A DNA stretch of 64,000 bases from Nomia melanderi (Eukaryota > Arthropoda > Insecta > Hymenoptera > Halictidae), in assembly GCF_051020985.1 (NCBI RefSeq), contig NC_135012.1:13332451-13396450 (forward strand), written 5' to 3'. A program made the translations under genes and the position numbers. Of this stretch, positions 12,749 through 23,645 are shown piece after piece; within the stretch, counting starts at the first letter, position 1, and each line of letters opens with the position of its first letter. The notes beneath the pieces were generated by a model, which saw only the letters and a program-made list of their open reading frames with translations, did no database searches and was not told the origin of the DNA.

Positions 12749-15700
12749 CGGCCAGCTGCTCGTCTCTCTCCCGAACCGTTCCGAAACCGAACGGTACACA
12801 CCGTTATCTCGTGGATCGATGTTTACTTTCGTCGTCCCGCGAGGATTTCATTAAAACGCGCGGACGTGCCCGATCGCGAGCGTGTGCCGGCACTTCTTCT
12901 TCTTTCTCGTTCCCCTTCGTGGTTTTTTCTTTTTCGGAAACAATGAACGGGCCGATGAAAGCTCCGTATAAATCCGGGGCCTCGTGAGAACCGGGCAACG
13001 CAATTAACGGCCGCCGAGCATTAACGCGGGGCCCTGCATTCGGCGTAACGGGAACCGAGCCGCTCCGGCGGAAAAAGAATTTACGGGTCCTCCTCGAGGA
13101 AACCGGTCGCATTATCGTTTCCGCTTGTCGAATTTCGGGCTGACCAGCTGACGCCGGACAGTCACCGTGGTTAATCGTCCGCGCGCGGCGGTTCCATCTA
13201 ACGAAAGTAAAACCCGCCTAACGATTATAATGATACGCTTCTTTATTGCGCGCGTCAGATCCGAATGCTCCTAACAGGAAGCGAGCTGCTCGGCGTGTGA
13301 CGGGACGAGAGCAAAGCGCGCGAATTGCTCGACGTCTGCGGTTCAATTAGCGCGTCGAGATGCTATTGAGGAATTCAGAACGACTGCTTCGGTAACAATT
13401 TTCCTATCATTCTCGAGCTCGGAAATCATCGTCGATAAAACGAAATCGAATGAAGAGAACTCGTACGAGCAAAAGGAAACGCAATCGGAGAAAAGAACAC
13501 TCGGAGAACTCGCGTGTCTCGTCGGAAATAGAAACGTCGCAGCGAAAATGGCCTTTCACGTGCAACTCTACGGGGAGAAGACGAGGAGTCTCGCTGGCAG
13601 AACCGACACGACTTAGAAAACACTCGGACCCATTTATCGTTCGTTAGAAACGCCGGTTAATTTGTTGTAGGTATTTGTACGAGCGCGGCGAACACGCCAC
13701 GGTATTGTATGAACGCGAAAGGAAATTCCGCGCCGCAGCGTTGCGGCATAATCGGCCATCAGTTTCTATATAATCGCGCGGATCGCGCGCTACCATTCTT
13801 CCAGACCGCGGTGTGTTTTCTCCCCGCCAATCGAAATAACACCTTAACTGGCTCGTGTAATAGCCGCGGCGGCTAGACGGTAGCCCGCGGACGTAATGGC
13901 CTCGCCGTGGACTAGTAATTACGCTACAAATGAACATCCGCCAATATCCCCGCGCGAGGACGGTCCGTACACGTTTCTCTCGAAAGCGCTCGGTTTCTCC
14001 TCGACTACTCGGGCCAACTGAAATTTCCCGTTCGTTTATTTTTCTCGTAGATTCGTATCGGCGAATTCCCATTTATTTCGCGTTTATTATTATTATATTA
14101 CAGCAACTATTATTACGCCGAACCTCCTACGCTGCAGACGCAGCTACCGAAAAGTCTCCGAAAGCGAGCTGAGAATTCGGCCTGGACAAGTACACAGCCG
14201 CCATCCCCAGCAGAGCTAAATTCGTTCTATATACCGTTGCGTATACCCGGATTTCCCTGAGCACTCCTCATCTCCGTGAGGTCCAGCGACTGCTCCTAGT
14301 CCACCTACGCTCGCGCTGGCCTGCCAGCCATCCACCGAAACAAAGTCAGTTACGGTTGCAGTCAGATAAAATCGAGAGCAATCCCGAACGCGCGTCACGT
14401 CCGCCACGGTTTGAATCTCTTTGTAATCTGCGGGACGCACACGTGAAGCTGCTTCGGAGAGGAGCCAACTCAGCCTGCCTGTCCGCCTGGCGCGTCTAAC
14501 TGTACACGCTGGCCGCGCTCCCGGGCCGGCATCGGCACACGCGTCCTACGAAACCCAGCTCGGTACGCGTGCATCCTTCGAATTTCACGATTGAACCGTG
14601 CGATCGGCCGCGAATTCGTTCGCGGGAACTTGGAACGTTCCTCGGAGCGGGCACGAACCGCGCGCGGAATCCGGAATTCGATTCCAGGAGGAACGGTAAA
14701 ACCGATGCTAATAAATGGGACAGTTTTTACGCGTATAATCGTCCTCTCGAAAGTCCGGCGAACGTACGAGTCATCGCTGGATTTACGGGAGTCATCGTGC
14801 CCTCTGGACCGACCGCGAGCGTTTCCATCGATTCGGCCGCGTTAACGAGATTCCGGGAAGATTAATTTCCGTCCGATCCACCGCGCCGGATCGGCCCGGT
14901 GCGCGTACTTTCACTGGTCCGTCCCGGCGCGCCTCGGATCGATATCGATCGCGCGGATCCACGTCGATTACACGCTCGGTAGCCGAATCACGGGCATGAA
15001 ATTAATACCATTAGGAGAAAGTGCGCGCGGCTCTTATCTGCATTCGTCCTCGAGCGGATCCTGCGTGTACCGATCGAAGACGATGCCGCGGCGACGACCC
15101 AGATTCGCGCGAGTCCGCGATATCTTCGCTCGGAAGGGGTTTCTCGAACGATCCGAGATGCCGACCAGCCGCGCGTGTGTCGCTTACGGTCGCTGGACCC
15201 GGTTCGAGAAGAAAGAAACGTTCCGTCGACGATTCCAGCGATCGGGAAGTGACTCAGTCGCTGATCGATCGCGGTCTGGCCGCGACCCGCAAGAAACGAT
15301 TCTTCCTTGAATCGGTCGCGCGACAAAGAACCCAGGAATCTCGTACCGGTGACGATTGCGACGACAACTCGTTGCCGTCTTCTCGGAACAACTCCCACAC
15401 GTGTCGTAAACGAAAGTATCGGTTTCCAGCGCGGATGGATTTCCAACCTTTTTCCGCCGGCTGTGTCGACAAGTGTTGCGCTTCTGTCTGATTTCTTTCG
15501 TCGCCGTCGCGAGCGGATTGCGCTCGGCAACCATCTAAAGAGGAAACTCGAGAGAAATTTTCATTATCGTTCAGCTCCGGATCGTGAAAAAGTACGGCTC
15601 CGACGTAAATGGTATGAATTGGTTAATTACCGAACGTAACTTTACGATCGCTGCTCTCCTCGAGTATCGCGGCTCCATTGTAAACCGACCCTAGGCCTCC

Positions 15701-15848
15701 TGCTTCCTGATGCGCCGCGCGTGCATCGTTCCTGAAAAGCGCGCCGTTTCCGGGGAAAAAACCAGACGGAAAAAAAAAGAAAAGAGCCGCGCGTAACTGC
15801 GACCGCGAACAATAATGATCTCTAAATAGATAATTGCGGCAACTGGCA

Positions 15849-15884
15849 ATTGTGCTCGCCATTGTGCTCGCCATTGTGCTCGTA
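15849..15884. repeat. 12-bp tandem repeat
   Basis: Three copies of ATTGTGCTCGCC, the last one diverging, in non-coding DNA. Confidence 0.85.
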
Positions 15885-17822
15885 ATTTCGCGAAAGAGAC
15901 GAACTTTCTCGTTACGATTTCTGACGGGATTCCATTACCCGGTTATGTTCTTTCCGTGGAACGGCTCTTCCGCGGCGCCATCCGTCAGAAAGAGATCGGA
16001 CGAGAAATGGGCTAATTGTCTTCTGAAAGACGCGAGCCGGTCTTTACGTTCTCGCGGAGAAATAAATCGGGTGTCGCTGGAACGCTTCCTGAAGTTCGTC
16101 GTTCGGACCTCGCGGGAAATAAACGATCGGCCCTTTCCCCGAATCGAAAGAAATTAATCAAACCGACGTTTTTACCGAGCAGCGATATTTTTACGAAGCA
16201 AGAAGAATATGAAACGTACGCGGCCGCTGGAACCCGATGTTGCTTTGATACGCATTAACTTGTCGAGTTTTTCTGGTCGCAGAATCCTAAACTAGGAGGA
16301 GGAGTTTCTTTTTCCCCGACGTCTAAACGACACTCTTAATGGAGCAGCCGGTAATCACTTTCAAAATGGGACGTAAAGTCCCGTTACCCCCTTTGAATTG
16401 AATTATACGTCCTAGAGTTTCAAGCAGGCGAAATATAATTTAATTACACGTTATTGACATCGGGCAAAACGCGACGGTAAATACGATTACGCGCCGCTTT
16501 TTCTAATCGTTAATTGTTACCGAGCCGCAGTTGCGATTCAGGAAATTACGGTGAGTTATAGCCAACGGTTATAAAGAGCACGTCGCTATCGACTTAACAG
16601 CTGCATCTTAATTGCTCCCGTACGCAGAAAGTCGCGAAATCTCTGGGAATCGTCCTAAAAAATTGGCTCGCGACGCTTGTCATTGTTCCGTCAACCTCTG
16701 AATGAATGAAATTAAAACACAGTTGCGGACGCACAGTCCTACCTCCGTAGAGTCGTACAAACCGTTTCGCGTGTGCCCAATCCTTTTTTCTCTCCGTCTC
16801 GTTCCCAAATCACCGCGATCACGCGATAAGTTAATTCCACGTTAACCCAGACGGTTTTTATGCGCGTTCTGGCTCCCGCCGAATCGGACGGGTCGCGCGT
16901 GTAAAATCGTTCCGATCTTCCAGCGACTTAGTCTCGAGCGTGCGGTAATTACTATAATAAACGCCCAAACCCGTTGTTTGCGCCCGGGGAAAAGCAAATA
17001 CGGCTCGGTTTCGAAAGCGCGCGACTTTCAAAATTCCTCGCGATCCAGCTGCTCGAGAGACGATGAAAACCAAAAGAGATCGTTACTCGGTCTATCCGTT
17101 AGATTCTAACCGCCTCTAAAGATTACAATACGCGTTGCTATATGACTCTCGTGAAACTTGCATCGTAATTTCATTAGATTTCCGGTGCCTTTCAATGAAA
17201 AATTAGTCAAAGTTAAAAGTTACATTACTTCTATGAAATTTACCCCTTCTTTGATGAAACCTAGCTATCGTGACAGCGAATTTCTTCTAGAGCACACGAA
17301 AGTATTCGAAAGTATCCGTGATCCGCGGGCAGAAAACTTAACCTAAAAATCGTGAAAGTTTTTCACGCGAGAGGACGACTGGCAATTTGTCAGGCGGGTA
17401 ACGAGCTCCACGTTGTTGGTTCTGTCGGGTTCTTTTTTAGATCGTTTCGTTTATTCATGGGTGTCGGTAGAATTTTCGGCTCGACCGGGGAGCACGCTGC
17501 ATACATCTCGCGCAAGAAACCGTCTCCCGTTGTTCTCGCCGCCTATTACTTACGCCCGTTACACGCCGGGTGGACCGCGGTCGATGGAAAGCGAATCGAA
17601 CGAATCCTGTAGGGCTGTTTTTTCCCCTGGATCGAACCGATCGTGTGTCGGCGAAGTTTACTCGGCCCCGGGCCTCGCGCGAGAAAAAAAGAGGAACGCC
17701 TCCGATCGACGCCCGTAATTAGAATCCTAATCGACTGTGACCGACAGACCGCTGGACCATTTACAGTCTCCCAGCAGATTAAACCTCCTTTCCGGCGATC
17801 CTCTTTGCTCCGTTTTCGAATA

Positions 17823-17986
17823 TTAACCCTTTGCACTCGAGAGGTGACTCTTAGTCACCACTTGATTTGACACAGTAACATTATAGAATGTGATATTTAA
17901 TGGTAAACTTTGTATAATGCGTCGATACGTGAAACATATCGACGTTAAATATTTCTAGCGAGAAACATCCGAGTGCAAAGGGTTAA
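17823..17986. mobile_element. piggyBac-like MITE, intact, with TTAA duplication
   Basis: A 156-bp element (17827-17982) is bounded by inverted repeats: the left end reads CCCTTTGCACTCGAG and the right end, reverse-complemented, reads CCCTTTGCACTCGG. Both ends abut TTAA, the target duplicated by piggyBac transposases, and the ends start with CCC as piggyBac termini do. The element has no open frame, so it is a non-autonomous miniature element. An internal short palindrome (GTGACTCTTAGTCAC) follows the left end. The sharp ends suggest a fairly recent insertion. Assignment to piggyBac rests on TTAA and terminal CCC only. Confidence 0.85.
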
Positions 17987-19110
17987 CCCGGACAATGCTA
18001 GTGTCCAAGTGTACTCGAGTCTAGGAGACTGTTCAAATTGAAAGTCTCGCAAAGCATAGAAGAGGTTTTAAACAATGATAGCGGTGATTTTCAGTCGCCT
18101 TTTCCGCAATTCCCAAGAATGCGCGTGCCTCTTGGCTGATTATTCACTCGGTAAAGAAACGAGCGATCCTTGGAGCGTATGAAGTCATTCGCGGCGTCAA
18201 CTTTGTTCGAGTATTTGCGAGGACTCGTAATTATCGAGACCAATGAGGCTCGAAGGATCGTCGGAGCGCGGTTAATACGATCCTCTTCAGGCCTTCGCGC
18301 TGACCGAATGCGAATACCCTCTCGGCCGGTAGCTAATTTGTTCCGGTGAACATCTGCGTCGACATCTCCATAAGCAAAAGTGTTTGCTTTGGCTGATGGG
18401 ATACGCGTGGTCGTTTCGGTACACCGACGTGAACGTGTTCCAGCTGAAGAGGACGAGGCCGAACGCTGTAGGCTCCGAAGAGCTTGAGCAACTTCCCTGC
18501 GCGAGGATGGAAGATGAAATTAACTAAATTCGTTCGAAGATACCTAAACCAACATACAGAAGTACATTCAGGATCTCGACTATCCAATTCAATTGACTTT
18601 CTCCAGCTGTAAGACAGAAGTCTCTGTTGTTTCTAATTTTTCAAGAAAGATACGAGACAATCAATCGTCCTGCACGGTAGTTCTAATGCTGAACGGAGGA
18701 CAGAGCCCCGCGTGTCCTATGAAAGAATCATCTCACGTTGTTGTTGTATTTCACACGGGAACAGGAAAAAGTAACGGAGGTAGACAGAGACGCGTGTACG
18801 TGCGGAGAAAGTGATTTTTTTTAGAAACCATTGCCAATCGATCTCACCGCGGTGGCACGGTGTCAAGACGATCTTCTGTGCGTCTGTCGTCGGCCAGGCG
18901 GTTTATCTTGTCGCGGATAGCTACTGAATAGGTAAACAGTCGGGCACGACGATTCAAAGGCAATCGCGAGGACCACTCGGTGATGCTCTCCAGCTGAAGT
19001 CCATACGGTACTTGGTTTCTACGAGTCACACTTTTTTCTCGAACGTTCTCGCGGTGATATATGTGTGGCGCCGACTCTTTGCCGCGTATAGCGCAGACTA
19101 GCGTCGAATA
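17987..19110. other. Intergenic, no supported gene
   Basis: Nothing recognisable. A minus-strand stretch at 18333-18510 is open in two frames and has a possible acceptor near 18510, but neither translation resembles a family I know. A plus-strand 73-aa frame at 18593-18814 also lacks protein-like features. Confidence 0.5.
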
Positions 19111-19285
19111 ACTTTCTGGACTTTAACTCGAGACCATCGAAGAGCTGTCTCTTTGTAGATTCCAAAGAGTCGATGACGCCTTTTGGACTTTAATTTAGGA
19201 GTGTATTGTACTAAAAGATTTTTCCTTGCAGAGATCATCGAGTCAGCGCTGCGTGGACTTTAATTTGGGAGCTGAAGGTACAAAG
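19111..19285 (+). repeat. Degenerate ~68-bp tandem repeat, three units
   Basis: The word TGGACTTTAA occurs three times about 68 bp apart (near 19117, 19184 and 19253), twice followed by TTTRGGAG and then a GTAC-containing stretch. The sequence before each copy is also partly alike (GTCGA or GTCAG, then a short GC stretch). It lies just downstream of the primase gene. No function is evident. Confidence 0.6.
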
Positions 19286-19451
19286 GAGCTGCGTCGAATC
19301 TACAGGGCACGGAGATACGGAGACCTGGCTTATCGACGAAAATTCTTCAATGTTATCTACGGTGGGTAAAGATCTCGAGGAATGATTCATTTTAGAAATT
19401 TAGATTTAATTTGAATCGTATAACTCATCAGCGATTTAAGTTTCTTAAACT

Positions 19452-19457
19452 TTTATT
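19452..19457 (-). terminator. Poly(A) signal for primase gene
   Basis: AATAAA on the minus strand lies 67-72 bases after the primase stop codon. It is the first canonical hexamer downstream. Confidence 0.55.
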
Positions 19458-19523
19458 TATAAACTCGTTGAAAACATAAATTTACATTATTATTACACGT
19501 ATTTCGAATACTTAGGATACAAG

Positions 19524-21158
19524 TTAGAACTCCATTTTCTCGTCTGAAATATACGGATTTGATTAGAAATGCAATTACACGCTTAATTGAGAATGGTACA
19601 CCTACCGCTTTCTTTGATCTTCTGACCCTTTCTATCGTTCTCGAGGTTCCAGATGAATTCTTGGAAGAGTCGGAACGATTTATTCAGACTAGTTTTCTTG
19701 TAATCCTTTATCCTCTTCTTGTTCAAGTCATAGGTCTCCTGCTCAGCCTTCTCCTTCAAGTCGAACTCGTTTATTTCTTCGACGAGCGTAGAGAGTGTTG
19801 GCACTTTGTCCGGTTCAAATTTATCCACCGTGTTCATGGTGAATGGTATGCAAACTTTTCCAGTTTTCGGGTGAATGCAGAACGGAGACTTTAAAAGATG
19901 GTTCATTCCTTTGCTGACGTTTATATCTAATCTCGGATAGGCGTACTGTATCATTATTTCCTCGATCAGATGACGATGGTACCATTTCTTTTCTCCCTGA
20001 GATCAGACATATATTTTATTAAAGATCAGCAGATGTATCCAGATACCGTATACATGTAATTATCATTACATACCGCTTCCTTCTTGCTTTTAATAAATTT
20101 CAAGAAGGCATTCCACCGGTCTTTACTAGAATTGCATTGACCAAATAAAGTCTTCACTACCTCTTTGTCGTCGTCATCCGAAATAATTTGCAGAAACTTA
20201 TTCATTCCATCTTCTGTGCCCAACATGTTTTGCTCCTCTACACAGAAGGGAACAAACATAGGTTCTATCATGTCCAAGGCACGTCTGAAAGCCAAGTTAT
20301 AATTTTTAATGAAAACTGTTCACCAGTAAGAAGTTTGATGTACATTTACACACTTGATGGAGTGATGTATTCTTTCTCCACGTAGATTCACTTTCTTCTT
20401 CATGTACTCTCCACCGTCTAAGACCTGGAGATACTCTGCCACTGCACCACGCTCCAAGGAATTCAGATTACGTGCACCAGGATCGCATACCCAACAATGT
20501 ATACCTCTCCTCCCAGAGAATACCCATAGAATGTGCTTGTAGCCAAAATCCGCTGAAAAAATTCAAGACCTATGAGTGGCACAAGTACTATTATTAACTT
20601 TCTACTTACCCCTCAACGCGGTATCCAAAATTTTACAGGCAATTGTCATGTACTTCCAGCATTTGCAACAGATATCTGCACCACTGCAACAAGTCCTTAC
20701 ATCGTCGTAGTCTGTCATGTCTATATCAAATACCAGCTCCCTCTCTACGGGTTGAAAATTCGCACTTTGTCTCTGATCCTTTGGACTGTAGATGACAGTG
20801 AAATTACAGCATGCGTTCGTTCGTCGTAGTATCGATAAAAACTTACCAGAAGTTGTATACCGCACCGATGTCTATCTTAAATGGGATCAGTCTTTTAATC
20901 TCACTCGACAACTCTTTAACACTCTTGAACGATTGAAATCTAAGATATATCTCATCCTGCAGAGTGAACGAGAATTCTCGACGGGTGAATATGCCCACTG
21001 AAACAAGAATTCGTGCATTTACTAAGCTATTTAGTCTCAGGATCGAACAACATTGACGTACCGTTTCCATAGCTCAGCCACCGGTAATAATCGTGGAAAG
21101 GGAATAATCTGGCATAGTAAGTAGGCAGTAAATCAGCCAAGTTCGACGAATCCCCCAT
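19524..21158 (-). CDS. Prim1: DNA primase small catalytic subunit (PRIM1 / PriS)
   Basis: This is the catalytic subunit of eukaryotic primase, which makes RNA primers for DNA polymerase alpha in the nucleus. Seven exons: 21158-21062, 20997-20847, 20785-20610, 20552-20354, 20284-20074, 19996-19606 and 19543-19524. Phase closes across all of them to give 414 aa, close to the usual 410-420. The start follows from the family-typical N terminus MGDSSNLADLLPTYYARLFP. Visible hallmarks are REFSFTLQDEIYLRF, the catalytic Asp pair in DIDMTDYDD (D103, D105), the zinc cysteines CC-x5-C-x2-C (C115, C116, C122, C125), SGRRGIHCWVCD, and the third catalytic Asp in YPRLDINVSKG (D302) followed by NHLLKSPFCIHPKTGK. 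The last exon holds only six codons plus a split codon and is easily missed. No key residue is lost. Confidence 0.95.
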
Positions 21159-21263
21159 GCTGATGACAATTCCCTCAATGCTCTTCAAGTTCTACTTTTC
21201 GGTATGTCATAGGTTTTGTTTCGATTCGAAAGTCGTTTGAAACACTCATTGAGGTCGGATTGT

Positions 21264-21272
21264 GGCGGGAAA
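21264..21272 (+). promoter_or_regulatory. E2F-type site upstream of primase
   Basis: GGCGGGAAA, the reverse of TTTCCCGCC, lies 106 bases upstream of the primase start codon. It is a perfect E2F consensus, and primase genes are classic S-phase E2F targets in animals. Binding is inferred from the match and position. Confidence 0.6.
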
Positions 21273-21968
21273 ATACTAGTACCATAAATCAAGCATTTTG
21301 AAGAAGTGCGTCATCAAATAATCGGTGAGTTTCTTGATTCACAATGTAAGGGGCGCTGGTGAAATGGTCATAGAATAAAGGGAATTGGCACCAATTTCAA
21401 ATCTTTCGTTTACCAACACGTGCAGTGAAATAAATAATGAAACATTCAGCCTCGAGGAAGACTGATATTTTGAGAAAGTCATTTCGATGATGTGTTCAAC
21501 CCTTTAAACTCTCATAGTTGATCGATCGACAGACACAGGTCAGGAATAAAGGGATAAGATGATCAATAAAGGTTCAAGACAATGCATTTGACCGCAACTT
21601 TTATTTCCTAATGTCGTTACACGTATACTGAATCAAAAATTTAGAGTGTAGTACCATCAACCCCTTTACATAGTGCAAAAATAGAACGGTTCTATTTTTG
21701 AATAAACATTACTGGTAGGAATGTATCGTTGAACTTATCTAAATTAGAAAAAAAAAGAAAAGAAAAAGTAGCAAACGCTTGTCAATATTTTGTTTAACGT
21801 CGACGACATTCACATGATATACGTGTACCCGATTACAATTCGCGGGAAGAACGGTTCCCATCGGAAAACAGAGCAAAAACAGAAAGAGAAAGAGAACTAA
21901 CTGATTAACGTAAGTACGAGCTACTATAAAATTCAAACAACGACGACATGTGTTCTTCACGGTGTGGT
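21273..21968. other. Intergenic region between primase and CREB3-like gene
   Basis: No gene seen. It should contain the primase promoter at its left end and the transcript end of the CREB3-like gene at its right end. It is AT-richer than the flanking coding DNA. A word resembling the local MITE end (AACCCTTTAAACTCTC, near 21498) has no matching partner. Confidence 0.5.
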
Positions 21969-21989
21969 TTTATTTACAATTCGGTGAAT

Positions 21990-22041
21990 AATATATATAT
22001 GTATGTATATACATAATATATATATATATATATATATGTAT
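21990..22041. repeat. TA-rich microsatellite
   Basis: Nearly pure alternating TA with a few GT steps, inside the probable 3' UTR of the CREB3-like gene. Confidence 0.85.
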
Positions 22042-22875
22042 TTAGAGCGTGTGTAACACGCGCGTGACACGCGCGTCCCGCTGTATCGTGTATAAAGTAA
22101 AAATTAATCGGACGATCGTCACCTAAACTTATCTAAAACGCGAAAGGAATCGATGATGAGGCGAGGAGAAATGTGTTTGTCGAGTTCGAAGATAATGTCA
22201 GGATGCGCCTAACGTTACAAGTGTATATGATACAGTCTTCGTGGCTGGTGTCGTTAACACGCAGCAGTATTTTCGTTTGTTTAAATACGTTTCGTACGGT
22301 TGCACGTGTTCGCCGGACTCGACCCGCCGCGAACTCGTCTCGTGTGATATGATTGCGCTCGATATCTGCGGCTGTAAAGCTAAATGGACGATAAGTCGCA
22401 CGCTTGCCACAAATTTCGAAGGAACGTTCTTCCTTTCGAGCCAGGTCGCGCGTTCGATGAACAATTCCAAGTTAAAAATGCGTTTTAGCGAGTAAAATAG
22501 GTTTTATTGCGTGTGTTTGGACCCAATGAGAAATCTTTTGACAGAGAGAATAATTCGGGTCGTATCGTGTTGCATAGAAAATTATGCGATTCGCGTGATT
22601 CCGCGTTACAGCTACAGATTTATGCTTCGCGATAGGCCCAGCCCCGAGAGAAAACTATGAAACGAAACTCATCATCCGGCTAACGAAAGAAATCTATCAC
22701 GCATCAAAGGATGGAAACGTACGCATGCTACACATTTTCGTATGTGTACCTTAGTAAACGAATTATCATCGACGATTGCGGTCCACCGCACATTTCTGAA
22801 CAAACTGTCTTTCGCGTGCGGTGAATCACGCGTGTAGGTGTATTTAAAGTTAAAGCTATGATAGGTATATATTTA

Positions 22876-22900
22876 ATATATATATATATATATATGTATC
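22876..22900. repeat. TA microsatellite
   Basis: A short TA run inside the same probable 3' UTR. Confidence 0.8.
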
Positions 22901-23645
22901 TCTGTGTCAGTTTTACGTTTCTATTATAGTAACTATGTACAAATATCTCTTACCATCGGCAACAGCAATAATAATTGTAAAACTCTCGTAATAAATTCTC
23001 CTTATAAATAGATAAATCCTTAAATATCGTTAAATCGATAAAAACTCTTGGAAAAATTCGCCTAAAAACGATCCTAGGTGTATGCGACACGGTCCTTGAC
23101 TAACAAGCGAATGCGGAACCGATGTGAATCAAAGGTATCGACCATCTCGCGGAAAGTATCGACGAATAACGGCGTTTCATTCACGACAGGCGAACGCGAG
23201 TTCCTCGTTCGCCGCTCGAAGACACGAGGACCGTAGCGAGGCGCGCGCTGGCGTGTCCCGAAGATACGAGAAACATGATCGTTCATTCTATTAAACCCTA
23301 TCGCGATCGGCACGCGAACCGCGTCTCGTCGAAACGCAACAGACTCCGCGACAGTTCCTCGAAACCACTCACGCGGGAAAGAAGCGGAAACGTTCGACCC
23401 TCCGCGAATCTCTCATTCATCCAGGAAATCGGAACGATTAACGACCTACGTTCGAAGATTACTCGGTGACCCTTCCCCGTTGATCTTTCCTTCCCGAGGA
23501 AGAAAACCTGGGAAAGTCACCGTGGAGAAGGACTATATCGAATCATAGCCAGAAGGAAATAGGAATCGTCGCTCGCGAAGAGAGAAGGAGAAAGATGCTA
23601 AGAGGAAAGAGAAGAGAAAGCACGCGACCGCGTCGGAGTTTCTTC

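Larger units (their letters stand above)
1..17822. other. Gene-poor CpG-rich region, no supported gene
   Basis: No open frame here reads like a known protein family. Open frames reach 193 aa at most, are rich in Arg and Ser, and overlap on several frames, which is what CpG-rich non-coding DNA gives. The stretch contains many CGCG and TCGA words and several microsatellites (listed separately). It could be intergenic DNA or part of a very long intron of a gene outside the window. Non-coding RNA cannot be excluded from sequence alone. Confidence 0.7.
21969..23645 (-). other. Probable 3' UTR of CREB3-like gene
   Basis: There is no open frame of interest in these 1.7 kb after the CREB3-like stop codon. 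A minus-strand AATAAA at 21969-21974 could be the distal poly(A) signal, and another AATAAA lies near 22504. Two TA-rich microsatellites (about 21990-22041 and 22876-22900) fall inside. Extent of the UTR is inferred. Confidence 0.45.

Noticed and set aside
19583..19605. Ending primase at the stop at 19583 instead of the small last exon
   Set aside because: A donor lies at the end of the conserved sequence, and the tiny exon at 19524-19543 restores the family-like acidic and hydrophobic end (ESDEKMEF).
21496..21660. AACCCTTTAAACTCTC and AACCCCTTTACATAGTGC as possible ends of a third MITE copy
   Set aside because: The two words are in the same, not inverted, orientation, and the interior does not match the MITE core.
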